A DNA stretch of 64,000 nt, from positions 248,001 through 312,000 of the forward strand of contig BPJU01000004.1 in NCBI GenBank assembly GCA_026004775.1, written 5' to 3'. The notes below the pieces were generated by a model. It searched no databases. It worked only from the letters and a program-made list of their open reading frames with translations, and had not been told where the DNA came from. The first letter of the stretch is position 1; every line of letters starts with the position of its first letter. Both the position numbers and the translations under genes were made by a program. Shown here piece after piece: positions 1 through 8,517 of the stretch. Source of the DNA: Pirellulaceae bacterium. GTDB taxonomy: Bacteria; Planctomycetota; Planctomycetia; Pirellulales; Pirellulaceae.

Positions 1-795
1 CACTAACCCCGATTCCCGCCTCACACCCGCCACCTGGATCCGGCCACCGTCCGGAGTACGCAGTCCCGTGATCACCAATTCGTTGAGGTCCGTTACCACC
101 TGGAGCAAGCTGTCGTCGTCTTCCAGGCCTTTCTCACGCATCAAACCCATATATCGGTCCCACAGCGAACCGCTGTGACACACCTCCGATATCGGGACCA
201 CACCGGTCGAGACCAGCTCGATTTCTTGAATCAATGCCACCAGGATCGAATGCGACTCGGCATTGACCGGCACCGACCCGTACCGGTCCGACCAAAAGTG
301 GCCGCTTACCTGGTCCTCCTGGTTGAAGAGGATCGCCACGCGCTGCTTGACCACTTGCTCGAAAAAGGGCAGCGACGCCAATTGCCCGCGCCAATACTCA
401 ATAAACTCCACGTCCTGGCAAAGCACTTCCGGTGGCGGTGCATTACGCCTCCAGCGGATGCGGTGCTTTCTGCACCTCTTGGCAACCGACCTGGGAAAAG
501 CATGCTTTACGCGAAGCAGTAGCTCCTCGGCCGACCAGCTCTTCGCCCACTCCGGATGCACGTGCAAATAGCTTACCCAGGCGTTGGGCAGCACAGCCGT
601 CGAATAGAGCTCCAACGCAAAGGCCGGAAGATAGCGGCTACAAGTCTCTAGAAGAATCTTGCGCCTGTGGGAGAAATCCTTTCCCAGTATCCGATCCTTG
701 CCCAACAGGGCTTGCTGGCGAGAACACTCCGAGATGCACGCTACCCGCACAGGTTGGCCGTCGGGCAAGATCTCATATCGAGCAACTCGTCCCAT
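1..795 (-). CDS. RAYT-like (REP-associated tyrosine transposase-related) protein, partial, probably catalytically inactive
   Basis: The frame starts at the ATG at 795-793, 8 bases after AAGGAG, and stays open for 265 codons to the left edge, so the C-terminus is missing. The layout resembles the transposase-like family (COG1943/Y1-Tnp) that is abundant in planctomycetes: a LPN segment at residues 69-71, then a PEWAKSWSAEE stretch near 81-91, then GHFWSDRYGS. In active relatives, as I recall them, the LPN-type segment is followed by the HUH metal site and the GRFW-type segment by a tyrosine in a Y-x-x-x-N-P context. Here those positions read AWV (72-74) and Ile. An HVH at 78-80 falls where relatives usually have R-V-R, so I do not count it as the HUH. 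The family call is fairly sure; the loss of catalysis is inference from an alignment made by eye. Confidence 0.72.
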   Translation of the reverse strand, partial: MGRVARYEILPDGQPVRVACISECSRQQALLGKDRILGKDFSHRRKILLETCSRYLPAFALELYSTAVLPNAWVSYLHVHPEWAKSWSAEELLLRVKHAFPRSVAKRCRKHRIRWRRNAPPPEVLCQDVEFIEYWRGQLASLPFFEQVVKQRVAILFNQEDQVSGHFWSDRYGSVPVNAESHSILVALIQEIELVSTGVVPISEVCHSGSLWDRYMGLMREKGLEDDDSLLQVVTDLNELVITGLRTPDGGRIQVAGVRRESGLV

Positions 796-1268
796 CCGGA
801 CTCACTCCTTACTTGGCGCGTAATCCTTGTCCCCTGCGGCGCGCTATGCGCCTGCACCGGCCGGATAGGAGTTTGCCCAACCAACCCTAAAAGTTTATCA
901 AAACCCCCGCGAATCCGGACACCGAGTGGCCGATTTTTTCGTGCGCGCCTCCTTTTATGGACGGCTTGAAGTGTGCGGACGGAAGCGACTATAAACAGCT
1001 CAGGCCCTGCAGATTGAGGCGGGGTGCGGCTGGGTTCCGATTCATGGGAGCCGATTAAGTTCCTGGAAAGCTGACATGGGTATTCCGGCTGGGGCCGGCG
1101 GTTGCGCCGGCTTATCGCCGAACATTGCCGTACCGCCGGCTGCACAAGTCGGGTATATTGCGCAAAGTGTGTGGATATTGAGCAGTACTCGCCGTGTTGA
1201 AATGCAGCGGCTTGAAGATGAGCTAAATGGGGCTCGATTTTTGTAACAAGGGAGGAATAGCTGCACCG
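796..1268. other. Intergenic region with one hairpin
   Basis: This is the divergent spacer between the leftward RAYT-like gene and the rightward signal peptidase gene, so it should hold both promoters. The only clear structure is an inverted repeat, GCCGGCG/CGCCGGC, near 1091-1109, without a T-run. I see no credible gene. Confidence 0.5.
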
Positions 1269-3194
1269 ATGGGTGCCAAAAGGATGACAGACAACAAGGC
1301 CAGTGCCGGAAAGAGTGGTAAGAAGGACGAGAAGGCCGCCGGCCATCCCGAGGCGACTCGCGAAACCGTCGAGTCGATCGTGATAGCCGTTATTTTGGCG
1401 TTTCTGTTTCGGGGCTTCGTGGCCGAGGCGTTCGTGATCCCCACCGGCTCGATGGCCCCTACGCTTCAGGGCCGCCATTTGGATGTGGTTTGCCCCGAAT
1501 GCCACTATCAGTATCGCACGGGGGCGAGCGAAGAGAACGAGCGTGGTGGACCTTATGTATCGGTGACTTACTGCCCGTTATGCCGATTCGCCTTGCATTT
1601 GGATCGGCGTGGCAACCCCAATCACCGTTCGTTCGACGGTGACCGCATATTGGTCGGCAAGTTTTCGTACGAGTGGAGTGAACCTCAACGCTGGGACGTG
1701 ATTGTCTTCAAATATCCGTACAATGCCAAGCAGAATTACATCAAGCGATTGGTGGGATTACCCAACGAATTGGTGCGCATCCGACATGGCGACGTCTACG
1801 TTGCCCCGCGGCTTTTTGATTGGCAACCGTCCGACTCCCTTGATAGAGGAAGGGGACCGCTTCCGGAAGCTCTCAGGCAGAAGTTTCGGGATGCCGGTAG
1901 GGAACTGAGTGACGAGGCGTGGTGGGCTCCGGTCCGCCGCCAAGATTTTCCGTTGACGTCCGACGCCCAGCGCATTCGCGAGTTGTGGGAGATTCGTGAC
2001 CGCGAGCAGCTCTATCTTTGGCGCGCCGGCTACGACGGCAGCTCGGCGGTCTATGGCCCGCTGGTAATCGCGCGTAAACCACCCAGAAAAGAAGAAGCTC
2101 TTTCGCAACTGGTCTACGATACTGGCCACGTATCCGAGACTCTGCAGAAGATCGGATGGCCGCATCGATGGCGCAATGCCAAAGGGGATGCCTGGCAGAC
2201 GAACAACGGCCGTTCCTACCGGTTGAGTCACCCGACCAGTGATTGGGCATGGTTGGAGTATCGACACAGCTATCCGGAGTCCTATGAATGGACGGAGTTG
2301 TTGGCGACGGGCCGGTTGCCGAATAATCTGGTAAGACCCGATGGCGAACTTATTAGCGATTACTACTGCTACAATGACCGAGAACTCAGTGGTGGACACG
2401 GCCGCAGGCGTCAAGGGATGCACTGGGTGGGGGACCTGGCCGTGGAATGCCTGGTGAATGTGGAAAGTTCGGCCGGAGAGTTGATGCTGCGGTTGGTGGA
2501 AGGCGGGGCTTTCTTTGACTGTCATATCGATCTTTCTTCGGGGCAGGTCGAGCTTCGTAGTTCGGAGGGCTATGCGTTCATCGATGAGCGAGGGCGTGAA
2601 GTGGGCGTGCCGAAAGCGGCGACGCCGGTCAAAGGACCGGGCAAGTACTGCTTGCGGTTTTCGAACTATGACGACCAATTGCGCTTGTGGGTGAACGGGC
2701 GGCTGGTGAGCTTTTCCCAGCCTACGACGTACCGAGTGCCGGGCGAGCAGCGGCCTGTGTGGTCCGCTGAGGATCCCGGGGATCTTGCGCCGGCACGAAT
2801 CGCGCTGAAAGGCGCTTCGGGGACGCTGGAACGAATCTGGTTGTGGCGCGATGTGTATTATCTGGCTATGACGTCACACTCGATTTTTGAGTACCAGGCA
2901 TCGTTGACCAGTTACGACATCGAACGGACGCTGCGCACTCCGGAGTTGTGGAGTACAAGCCCGATTTTCGCAAAGCGCCCCACCGCCGAATTCGTCGTGC
3001 CAGCCGACGGGTATCTGCCCTTGGGTGACAACAGTCCGGAAAGCCTCGACGCCCGCATGTGGGGAAGACTCCCCTACCTGGAACGGGATCTGTTGATCGG
3101 TGAAGCTATCCTGATTTATTTTCCCCATGCATGGCGCGGTCCATTTTTCCCGCTTTACTGGCCGAACTTCCAGCGGATGGGACTGATACATTGA
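1269..3194 (+). CDS. lepB: Signal peptidase I (S26 family), enlarged planctomycete form
   Basis: Membrane-anchored serine protease that removes signal peptides from exported proteins. I chose the ATG at 1269 because AAGGGAGGA lies at 1248-1256; an in-frame ATG 42 bases upstream has no such site. In the 641-residue protein a charged N-terminus is followed by a membrane segment (about 36-52), the IPTGSMAPTL box with catalytic Ser61, and the NYIKRLVGLP box with the general base Lys159. Near the C-terminus the LPLGDNSPESLDAR box is typical of the family. Two additions make it about twice the usual bacterial length. One is a CPEC...CPLC pair (Cys75, 78, 102, 105) that looks like a zinc ribbon between the Ser and Lys boxes. 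The other is a central insert of roughly 350 residues whose later part resembles a LamG-like beta sandwich. It is followed 26 bases later by the LptB-like gene. Confidence 0.92.
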   Translation: MGAKRMTDNKASAGKSGKKDEKAAGHPEATRETVESIVIAVILAFLFRGFVAEAFVIPTGSMAPTLQGRHLDVVCPECHYQYRTGASEENERGGPYVSVTYCPLCRFALHLDRRGNPNHRSFDGDRILVGKFSYEWSEPQRWDVIVFKYPYNAKQNYIKRLVGLPNELVRIRHGDVYVAPRLFDWQPSDSLDRGRGPLPEALRQKFRDAGRELSDEAWWAPVRRQDFPLTSDAQRIRELWEIRDREQLYLWRAGYDGSSAVYGPLVIARKPPRKEEALSQLVYDTGHVSETLQKIGWPHRWRNAKGDAWQTNNGRSYRLSHPTSDWAWLEYRHSYPESYEWTELLATGRLPNNLVRPDGELISDYYCYNDRELSGGHGRRRQGMHWVGDLAVECLVNVESSAGELMLRLVEGGAFFDCHIDLSSGQVELRSSEGYAFIDERGREVGVPKAATPVKGPGKYCLRFSNYDDQLRLWVNGRLVSFSQPTTYRVPGEQRPVWSAEDPGDLAPARIALKGASGTLERIWLWRDVYYLAMTSHSIFEYQASLTSYDIERTLRTPELWSTSPIFAKRPTAEFVVPADGYLPLGDNSPESLDARMWGRLPYLERDLLIGEAILIYFPHAWRGPFFPLYWPNFQRMGLIH

Positions 3195-3220
3195 CAGTCG
3201 CAACGGAAGGAGTCCCTGGC

Positions 3221-4043
3221 GTGGAAACGCCCATCCTGAAAGTCGAAGGATTGATGAAGACGTTTGGGCGGCGCACCGTGGTGGACGGAGTCAGCTTTGC
3301 GGTCGGCCGGCAGGAAATTGTGGGATTGCTCGGGCCTAATGGTGCCGGAAAGACCACCAGTTTTCGCATGACGTGCGGGCTCATCGATCCGGATCGCGGT
3401 ACCGTGTGGCTCAACGGCGTCGATGTGACGCGATGGCCCATGCACCGGCGGGCTCGGGACGGCGGAATGGGCTATCTGCCCCAGGAAGCAAGTGTCTTCA
3501 GAAAATTGACGGTCGAACAAAACCTGTTGGCACCGATGGAGTTGTTGGGTATCCCGAGGCGTGAGCGCCGCCTCCGGTGCCAGGAACTTCTGGAACAATT
3601 CGAACTGACGGCGGTCCGCCGCCAACTGGCCGCAAAGCTGTCGGGAGGTGAACGCCGCCGCTCTGGAAGTTGCTCGTTGCTTGATCTCCCATCCGGTCGT
3701 GATCCTGATGGACGAACCCTTCGCCAACATCGACCCGATCACCGTCCAGAAAATGCAGCAACTCATCCGGCAGCTCAAACAGCGGGGGATCTCCATACTG
3801 ATCACGGACCATGCGGCCCGGGAGATTCTCCAAATCGTAGACCGCGGCTATGTAATTCACAACGGCAAGGTGTTGTGCGAGGGCAGCCCGGACCAGATCC
3901 GCCGCCATCCGGACGTGCGCCAAATTTACCTGGGAAACTGGGACGAAGAGCCGTCTCCGGCCGCCCCTTCTGCCGGGTCCCAGTTGGAGGCTCATCCCGT
4001 GCCCGCCACCGTGCCGCCGCGCCGCTTTGCCGTTCGCGATTGA
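3221..4043 (+). CDS. lptB: LPS export ABC transporter ATPase LptB-like, with a +1 frameshift
   Basis: ATPase that would power lipopolysaccharide transport from the inner membrane with LptFG. The start is GTG 3221, 8 bases after GGAAGGAG (3205-3212). The first frame gives the Walker A motif GPNGAGKTT (residues 38-46), a Q-loop YLPQEAS and the signature LSGGERRR. The second frame, reading from about 3663, gives LEVARCLISHP, the Walker B region ILMDEPFANID, the H-switch ITDHAAREI and the C-terminal YLGN that is typical of LptB. The two halves join exactly if one base (most simply C3661) is removed, and the total length is 3n+1. Both halves look conserved, so I favour a sequence error over a pseudogene. 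LptB is normally essential, but no other lpt gene is in the window. Confidence 0.83.
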
Positions 4044-4222
4044 TCCGGCTGCCGGTAGTGGTCCGCCGGGCAACCTGCCCGTTATTTCCGGCAAGCGCCT
4101 CTTGCAATCCGACTTTTCATGGGCCATCGTAAACGCGCAGCCGCCCTCGGGCCTTTTTGCGGGGGCCGCCTCAGCTTGCCTGCCTTGGCCCCGTGGAACT
4201 GGGTGAAAAGGAGATCGAGCCG

Positions 4223-5599
4223 ATGTTAAGCTGTTTTCGGTCGCGCCGCTTTGCCTGGTGCATGGCACTTGTGTTTTTGAGCCAGTTACGGGTTGGACTT
4301 CTCTCGGCCACGGACCAGTCGGCCAATCGGCTGGCGTATCTGGATGAATTCCTCGATCCCTACTACGTCGGGCTGGGATTCCCCAAGCTCGAAACACCGC
4401 AATGGGCTGGTGAATCGGGCGTAGATGCGGTGGTGGTGCTGGCGATCGATGATATGCGAGACACGAAGCGGTATGAGCTTTTCTTGAGGCCGATACTGGA
4501 GCGGCTGAAGCAGATCGATGGCCGGGCGGCCGTGAGTATCATGACCTGTTCGGTAGATCCACAAGATCCTCAGCTCCAACAATGGTTGTCCGAAGGCGTC
4601 AGTATCGAAGTGCATACGATCACCCATCCCTGCCCGTGTCTGAAAGATGGGGATTTCCCGGCGGCTCGGCGCAGTTACGAAGAGTGCGTCGATCTGATGG
4701 CAGACATACCCGGCAACCGCCCGGTGGCGTTCCGCATGCCCTGCTGCGACTCGCTTAACACACCCAGCCCTCGATTTTGGGCCGAGATCTTCAACCGCAC
4801 CACGCCCAAAGGCAATTTTCTTTCTATCGACAGCTCGGTATTCCAATTGTTCACTGCCGCTGACGAACAATTGGAACGCTCGTGGGTGCTGCTGCCCGAT
4901 GGCCGAGAACGTTTCCGGCGTTACATCCCGTTTCCATCGTTCGTTAATACCATCGAGAACTATCCCTATCCCTATGTTATCGGCCGGTTGTGCTGGGAGT
5001 TTCCCTGCATGGTCCCTAGCGATTGGGAGGCCCAGAATATCCAGCGGCCTAACAACCCTGACACCGTGCGAGACTGGAAAATTGCTCTGGATGCGGTAGT
5101 AGAAAAAAAGGGAGTTTTCAATCTCGTGTTTCATCCTCATAACTGGATACGCAGCGAACAGGTAGTAGAACTGATCGACTATGCGGTTGAGAAATATGGC
5201 AATCGTGTGAAATTTTTTACGTTTCGAGAGTGTTTGGAGCGTATGGAACGGCATCTGTTGGCCGGTGAATCGTTGCGAAGGAGCGACGGCGGCGACAACG
5301 GCGTGCGGTTGCTGGATCTGGATGGCGATGGCTGGATGGACGTGGTGATCGGCAATGAGAAGACGCGCAAGACGCGCCTGTGGTTGCCCGACGAAAAACG
5401 CTGGCGGGAGGGATGCGTTTCCGGCGGCGATCACCCAGGCTGGGGCGGCCGGCCAAGTACGCGACGGCGGATTGAGGTTTGGCATCGTCGAGCGAGAAAC
5501 GGTGTTGCTCTTGGAACACCACCCGGATCGCACGGCCGCCTGGTGTTTCCAGGAGGGACAGTGGCGGGAAGCTCCCCAGTGGGTTCGCGGCCTGAATGA
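4223..5599 (+). CDS. Secreted polysaccharide deacetylase-like module, N-terminal part of a frameshifted large protein
   Basis: The ATG at 4223 sits 9 bases after AAGGAG (4208-4213) and opens a signal peptide (FAWCMALVFLSQLRVGLLSA). A NodB-like fold follows: AIDDMRD carries the paired Asp, and HTITHP gives the H-x3-H metal site. Such domains remove acetyl groups from carbohydrates. After the domain an FG-GAP/VCBS-type repeat begins (LLDLDGDGWMDVVIGNE). Genuine sequence ends at about 5410. There GGG (5410-5412) has one base too many, and the true continuation (DAFPAAITQAG) is in the next frame, so residues encoded from 5411 to 5599 are probably artefactual. If the three shifts are repaired, 4223-9355 makes one protein of about 1709 residues. 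Confidence 0.78.
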   Translation: MLSCFRSRRFAWCMALVFLSQLRVGLLSATDQSANRLAYLDEFLDPYYVGLGFPKLETPQWAGESGVDAVVVLAIDDMRDTKRYELFLRPILERLKQIDGRAAVSIMTCSVDPQDPQLQQWLSEGVSIEVHTITHPCPCLKDGDFPAARRSYEECVDLMADIPGNRPVAFRMPCCDSLNTPSPRFWAEIFNRTTPKGNFLSIDSSVFQLFTAADEQLERSWVLLPDGRERFRRYIPFPSFVNTIENYPYPYVIGRLCWEFPCMVPSDWEAQNIQRPNNPDTVRDWKIALDAVVEKKGVFNLVFHPHNWIRSEQVVELIDYAVEKYGNRVKFFTFRECLERMERHLLAGESLRRSDGGDNGVRLLDLDGDGWMDVVIGNEKTRKTRLWLPDEKRWREGCVSGGDHPGWGGRPSTRRRIEVWHRRARNGVALGTPPGSHGRLVFPGGTVAGSSPVGSRPE

Positions 5600-6185
5600 A
5601 GAACTGTACATGGCTCGCGACGGCCGCGACCAGGGAGTACGCTTGCGCGACCTGGACGGCGACGGCACCGCGGAATTGCTGGTGGCCAACGAAACGACTC
5701 AGGCTGTGTGGCGCTTCGAAGACGGCCAGTGGCGTCGGTGGCTGCCGATGCCCGGACGAGTGCGGTTCGTCGACAGTGAGGGGCGCGATGCAGGTTTGCG
5801 GTTGCGCGACCTGGATGGCGACGGCCGAGACGATCTGGTGTTTTCGGATGCCACCCGATTTGGTGTCTACTTGTGGCGGGACGGTGATGCGGAGACGGCA
5901 AGCGGCTGGAGCGTGACGGCTCTGGAAGGAGAACGCCCGACTGCCGGCCAGGCGGATGTGCCGATGATCGTACGCGCCGGAACCAACAACGGCGCCTGGT
6001 TCCATTCGCGCCATCTGTGGATCCAAAACGAAGACACGGCCCGGTTGCCCGACCACGTGGATCGCCGCTCGTTTGAGGCTTTGTTGGGCAAAGTCGCTCA
6101 CATGCCCCCGCCGCGCACCGCCGCTACAATCGCTGCGCGTGATGCACGTCGATCCTCGATGCCGGGTGCAATTGGTTGCCAGTGA
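5412..6185 (+). CDS. FG-GAP/VCBS repeat module, second part of the frameshifted large protein
   Basis: This stretch continues the upstream deacetylase module in the next frame and has no start signal of its own. It contains at least two more calcium-blade repeats of the FG-GAP/VCBS kind: GVRLRDLDGDGTAELLVANE near 5635-5695 and LRLRDLDGDGRDDLVF near 5800-5840. These usually form an extracellular beta-propeller. The frame stays coherent to about 6131, ending in SFEALLGKVAHMPPPRTAATIA. It is then lost to a second +1 change between about 6129 and 6138; the last residues before the stop at 6185 are probably not translated in the real protein. The function of the propeller is unknown; it probably links the deacetylase to the dehydrogenase. 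Confidence 0.7.
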   Translation, partial: DAFPAAITQAGAAGQVRDGGLRFGIVERETVLLLEHHPDRTAAWCFQEGQWREAPQWVRGLNEELYMARDGRDQGVRLRDLDGDGTAELLVANETTQAVWRFEDGQWRRWLPMPGRVRFVDSEGRDAGLRLRDLDGDGRDDLVFSDATRFGVYLWRDGDAETASGWSVTALEGERPTAGQADVPMIVRAGTNNGAWFHSRHLWIQNEDTARLPDHVDRRSFEALLGKVAHMPPPRTAATIAARDARRSSMPGAIGCQ

Positions 6186-8517
6186 ACCGCTCGTGGTCGA
6201 CCCGATCGCCTTCGATTGGGGACTGGACGGCAGTCTGTATGTCGTCGAAATGCGTGATTATCCGAACGGCGTGCCGGAAGGGCCGTTGGGCCGCATCAAA
6301 CGCCTGCTCGATGACGATCGGGACGGCATCTATGACCGGGCCGAAGTGTTCTTGGAAGATTTGCCGTTTCCCACCGGTCTGAAGGTGTGGCGCGACGGAT
6401 TGCTGGTCCTTTGCCCCCCGGAATTGCTGTTTGTCCAGGATCAAGACAAGGATGGGAAAGCAGAACGGCGGGAGGTCTGGTTCCGCGGGTTCGCTCCCGG
6501 CAACCCGCAACACCGCGCCAATGGATTGCGATGGGGTTTGGATGGATGGCTTTATATCGCCAACGGTGACAGCGGTGGGACCATCGAGTCGGTCAAGACA
6601 GGCGAACGGTTATCAATCAGCGGCCGGGATCTGCGTATTCAACCGGATACGGGCCGCATGGAAACCGTAGCCGGGCAGACGCAGTATGGGCGTTGCCGCG
6701 ACGATTGGGACAACTGGTTCGGCGGCAACAATTCCAATCCGTTGTGGCACTATGTTCTGCCCGAACAGTACATGCGGCGCAATCCGCACTGGCCTGCCCC
6801 TAACCCGCGGCACGATGTGCCGGAAATTCCCGGTGCCGCCCCGGTCTATCCTCGCAGTTTCACCCTGGAGAGATTCAACGACTTTCACATGGCCAACCGC
6901 TTCACTTCGGCATGCAGTCCGGAAATCTATCGAGATCGGGTGCTGGGCGACACGTTTGCCGGCAACGCCTTCGTGTGCGAGCCGGTACACAATCTGGTGC
7001 ACCGGCTGGTTCTGGAACCACAGGGTGTTACGTTCCGCGGCCGCCGAGCTGCGGAGGAACAGCAATCGGAATTTCTAGCGTCGGAGGACAATTGGTTTCG
7101 CCCTGTGATGGTTCGGACCGGCCCGGATGGTGCTCTCTGGATCGCCGACATGTATCGGCTGGTAATCGAACATCCCGAATGGATACCGCAAGCGTGGCAG
7201 CAAAAGCTCGACCTGCGGGCCGGCGATCAGATGGGGCGTATTTGGCGCGTCGTACCACGCGACGGAACGGCCGGTGCTGTTCCCCGGCTGGACGGTTTGA
7301 CGATCGAACAATGGGTGGCATTGCTGGACCAGGATAACGGGCCGCTGCGCGACATGGCCCAGCAACTGCTCTTGTGGCACAACGCCGTGTCGATGCGTGA
7401 AGCGTTGGAGCAACTGGTGCGGCGATCCAGCCGGCCGGCGACTCGAGCCCAAGCTCTGGCCACACTGGATGGCTTGGATATCCTTTCCATTCCGCTGCTC
7501 GAGGCGGCTTTAGAAGATCCCCATCCCCAAGTCCGGCGGATTGCGCTGCGGATCGCCGGGCGCCGGCTTCCCAGCTCTCAGTCCCTGGTCTCGGCGTTAG
7601 AGCGGCTTGCCGGCTCGGAAACCGATCCGGCCGTGTTATTCGAGTTGATCTGTGTGTTGGGAGAAGTGCCGGGGCCGGTGCCGTTGTGGAGCCTGGCGGA
7701 ACGAGCGCCCCAGGACCGGTTCTTCCAGGCGGCGTTCGCCAGCTCGCTTCGCTCGGAAAACATCGAGGCAATCGTCGAACAGATGCTGGCGGCGACGCGG
7801 GTGCGTAACGAGTGGCCGGCCATGGCCTTGGCGGCCCCGGTGGTCCGCTTCCTGGCCGCCACCAACAACACGGATCGGCTCGTCCAAGTACTGGAGTGCT
7901 GGGTGCAAGGCAGAGCCGACAGCCCGGTACTGGTGACCAAACGACTGGAGTTACTGGAAGTGCTGTTTCGGTACTGGCCTGCCGCGGCCGGGCAAGATAG
8001 ACCCGAAGTGCAGCGTTGGACACGCTCGGTGCTCGAAGAAGCCCAGCAGCTCGTGTTGAGCGACACCAGCGGCGTGGAGCTTAAGGCATTGGCGGCTCGC
8101 TTGCTGGCCGCCAGCGCCTGGGACCGCAAGCAGGCGATCAGCCTGCTGATGGCGATGCTTTCCCCACGGCAACCGCAACAAGTTCAGGCAGCCGCTATCG
8201 AGAGTCTGAGCCGGTTCAGTGACCCACAGGTCGCTGACCAGATGTTAGAAGGCTGGCACTCGTACTCGCCGGCGACCCGTTCCAGAGTTTTGGATGCCAT
8301 CTTGGCTCGCCCCGATTGGACAATGCGGTTGCTGGAGGCCCTGCAACAGGAGCAGATCGGGGTGCGCGATCTGGATGCGGCTCGCCGCCGACAACTTCTT
8401 TCCCACGCCAACGAAATGATTCGCACACAAGCCGAAAAACTGCTGGCGGCCACCGTTCCCTGGCGACCGGCAGAGGGTGGTGGCACAATACGCAGCGGTG
8501 AAAACGCTACCGTCTGA
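6136..8517 (+). CDS. PVC-type membrane-bound dehydrogenase domain plus HEAT-like helices, third part of the frameshifted large protein
   Basis: The first recognisable residues are RVMHVDPRCRVQLVASEPLV, the usual entry into the PVC dehydrogenase propeller (the family often annotated TIGR02604, related to soluble glucose dehydrogenase). The propeller continues with VVEMRDYPNG, HRANGLRWGLDGWLYIANGD and GPDGALWIADMYR. From about 7300 to 8450 come helical HEAT-like repeats. Enzymes of this type oxidise a sugar or alcohol outside the cytoplasm and pass electrons to a fused cytochrome. The cytochrome follows here after a third +1 change: GGG at 8475-8477 has one base too many, since removing one gives GAG GTG GTG and a smooth join. 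Residues from 8478 to 8517 in this frame are therefore probably artefactual. Confidence 0.85.
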   Translation, partial: RVMHVDPRCRVQLVASEPLVVDPIAFDWGLDGSLYVVEMRDYPNGVPEGPLGRIKRLLDDDRDGIYDRAEVFLEDLPFPTGLKVWRDGLLVLCPPELLFVQDQDKDGKAERREVWFRGFAPGNPQHRANGLRWGLDGWLYIANGDSGGTIESVKTGERLSISGRDLRIQPDTGRMETVAGQTQYGRCRDDWDNWFGGNNSNPLWHYVLPEQYMRRNPHWPAPNPRHDVPEIPGAAPVYPRSFTLERFNDFHMANRFTSACSPEIYRDRVLGDTFAGNAFVCEPVHNLVHRLVLEPQGVTFRGRRAAEEQQSEFLASEDNWFRPVMVRTGPDGALWIADMYRLVIEHPEWIPQAWQQKLDLRAGDQMGRIWRVVPRDGTAGAVPRLDGLTIEQWVALLDQDNGPLRDMAQQLLLWHNAVSMREALEQLVRRSSRPATRAQALATLDGLDILSIPLLEAALEDPHPQVRRIALRIAGRRLPSSQSLVSALERLAGSETDPAVLFELICVLGEVPGPVPLWSLAERAPQDRFFQAAFASSLRSENIEAIVEQMLAATRVRNEWPAMALAAPVVRFLAATNNTDRLVQVLECWVQGRADSPVLVTKRLELLEVLFRYWPAAAGQDRPEVQRWTRSVLEEAQQLVLSDTSGVELKALAARLLAASAWDRKQAISLLMAMLSPRQPQQVQAAAIESLSRFSDPQVADQMLEGWHSYSPATRSRVLDAILARPDWTMRLLEALQQEQIGVRDLDAARRRQLLSHANEMIRTQAEKLLAATVPWRPAEGGGTIRSGENATV

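Noticed and set aside
70-90. HVH motif in the RAYT-like protein (residues 78-80) taken as the HUH site
   Set aside because: In an alignment by eye it falls after the usual site, at a place where relatives carry R-V-R; the true column reads AWV.
741-1505. Long open frame on the minus strand opposite the start of lepB
   Set aside because: It is antisense to clear lepB coding sequence, has no ribosome-binding site and its composition is a mirror of the lepB frame.
4286-5689. Open frame of over 460 codons on the minus strand
   Set aside because: It lies opposite the deacetylase-FG-GAP region, whose motifs are unmistakable; it lacks any recognisable domain.
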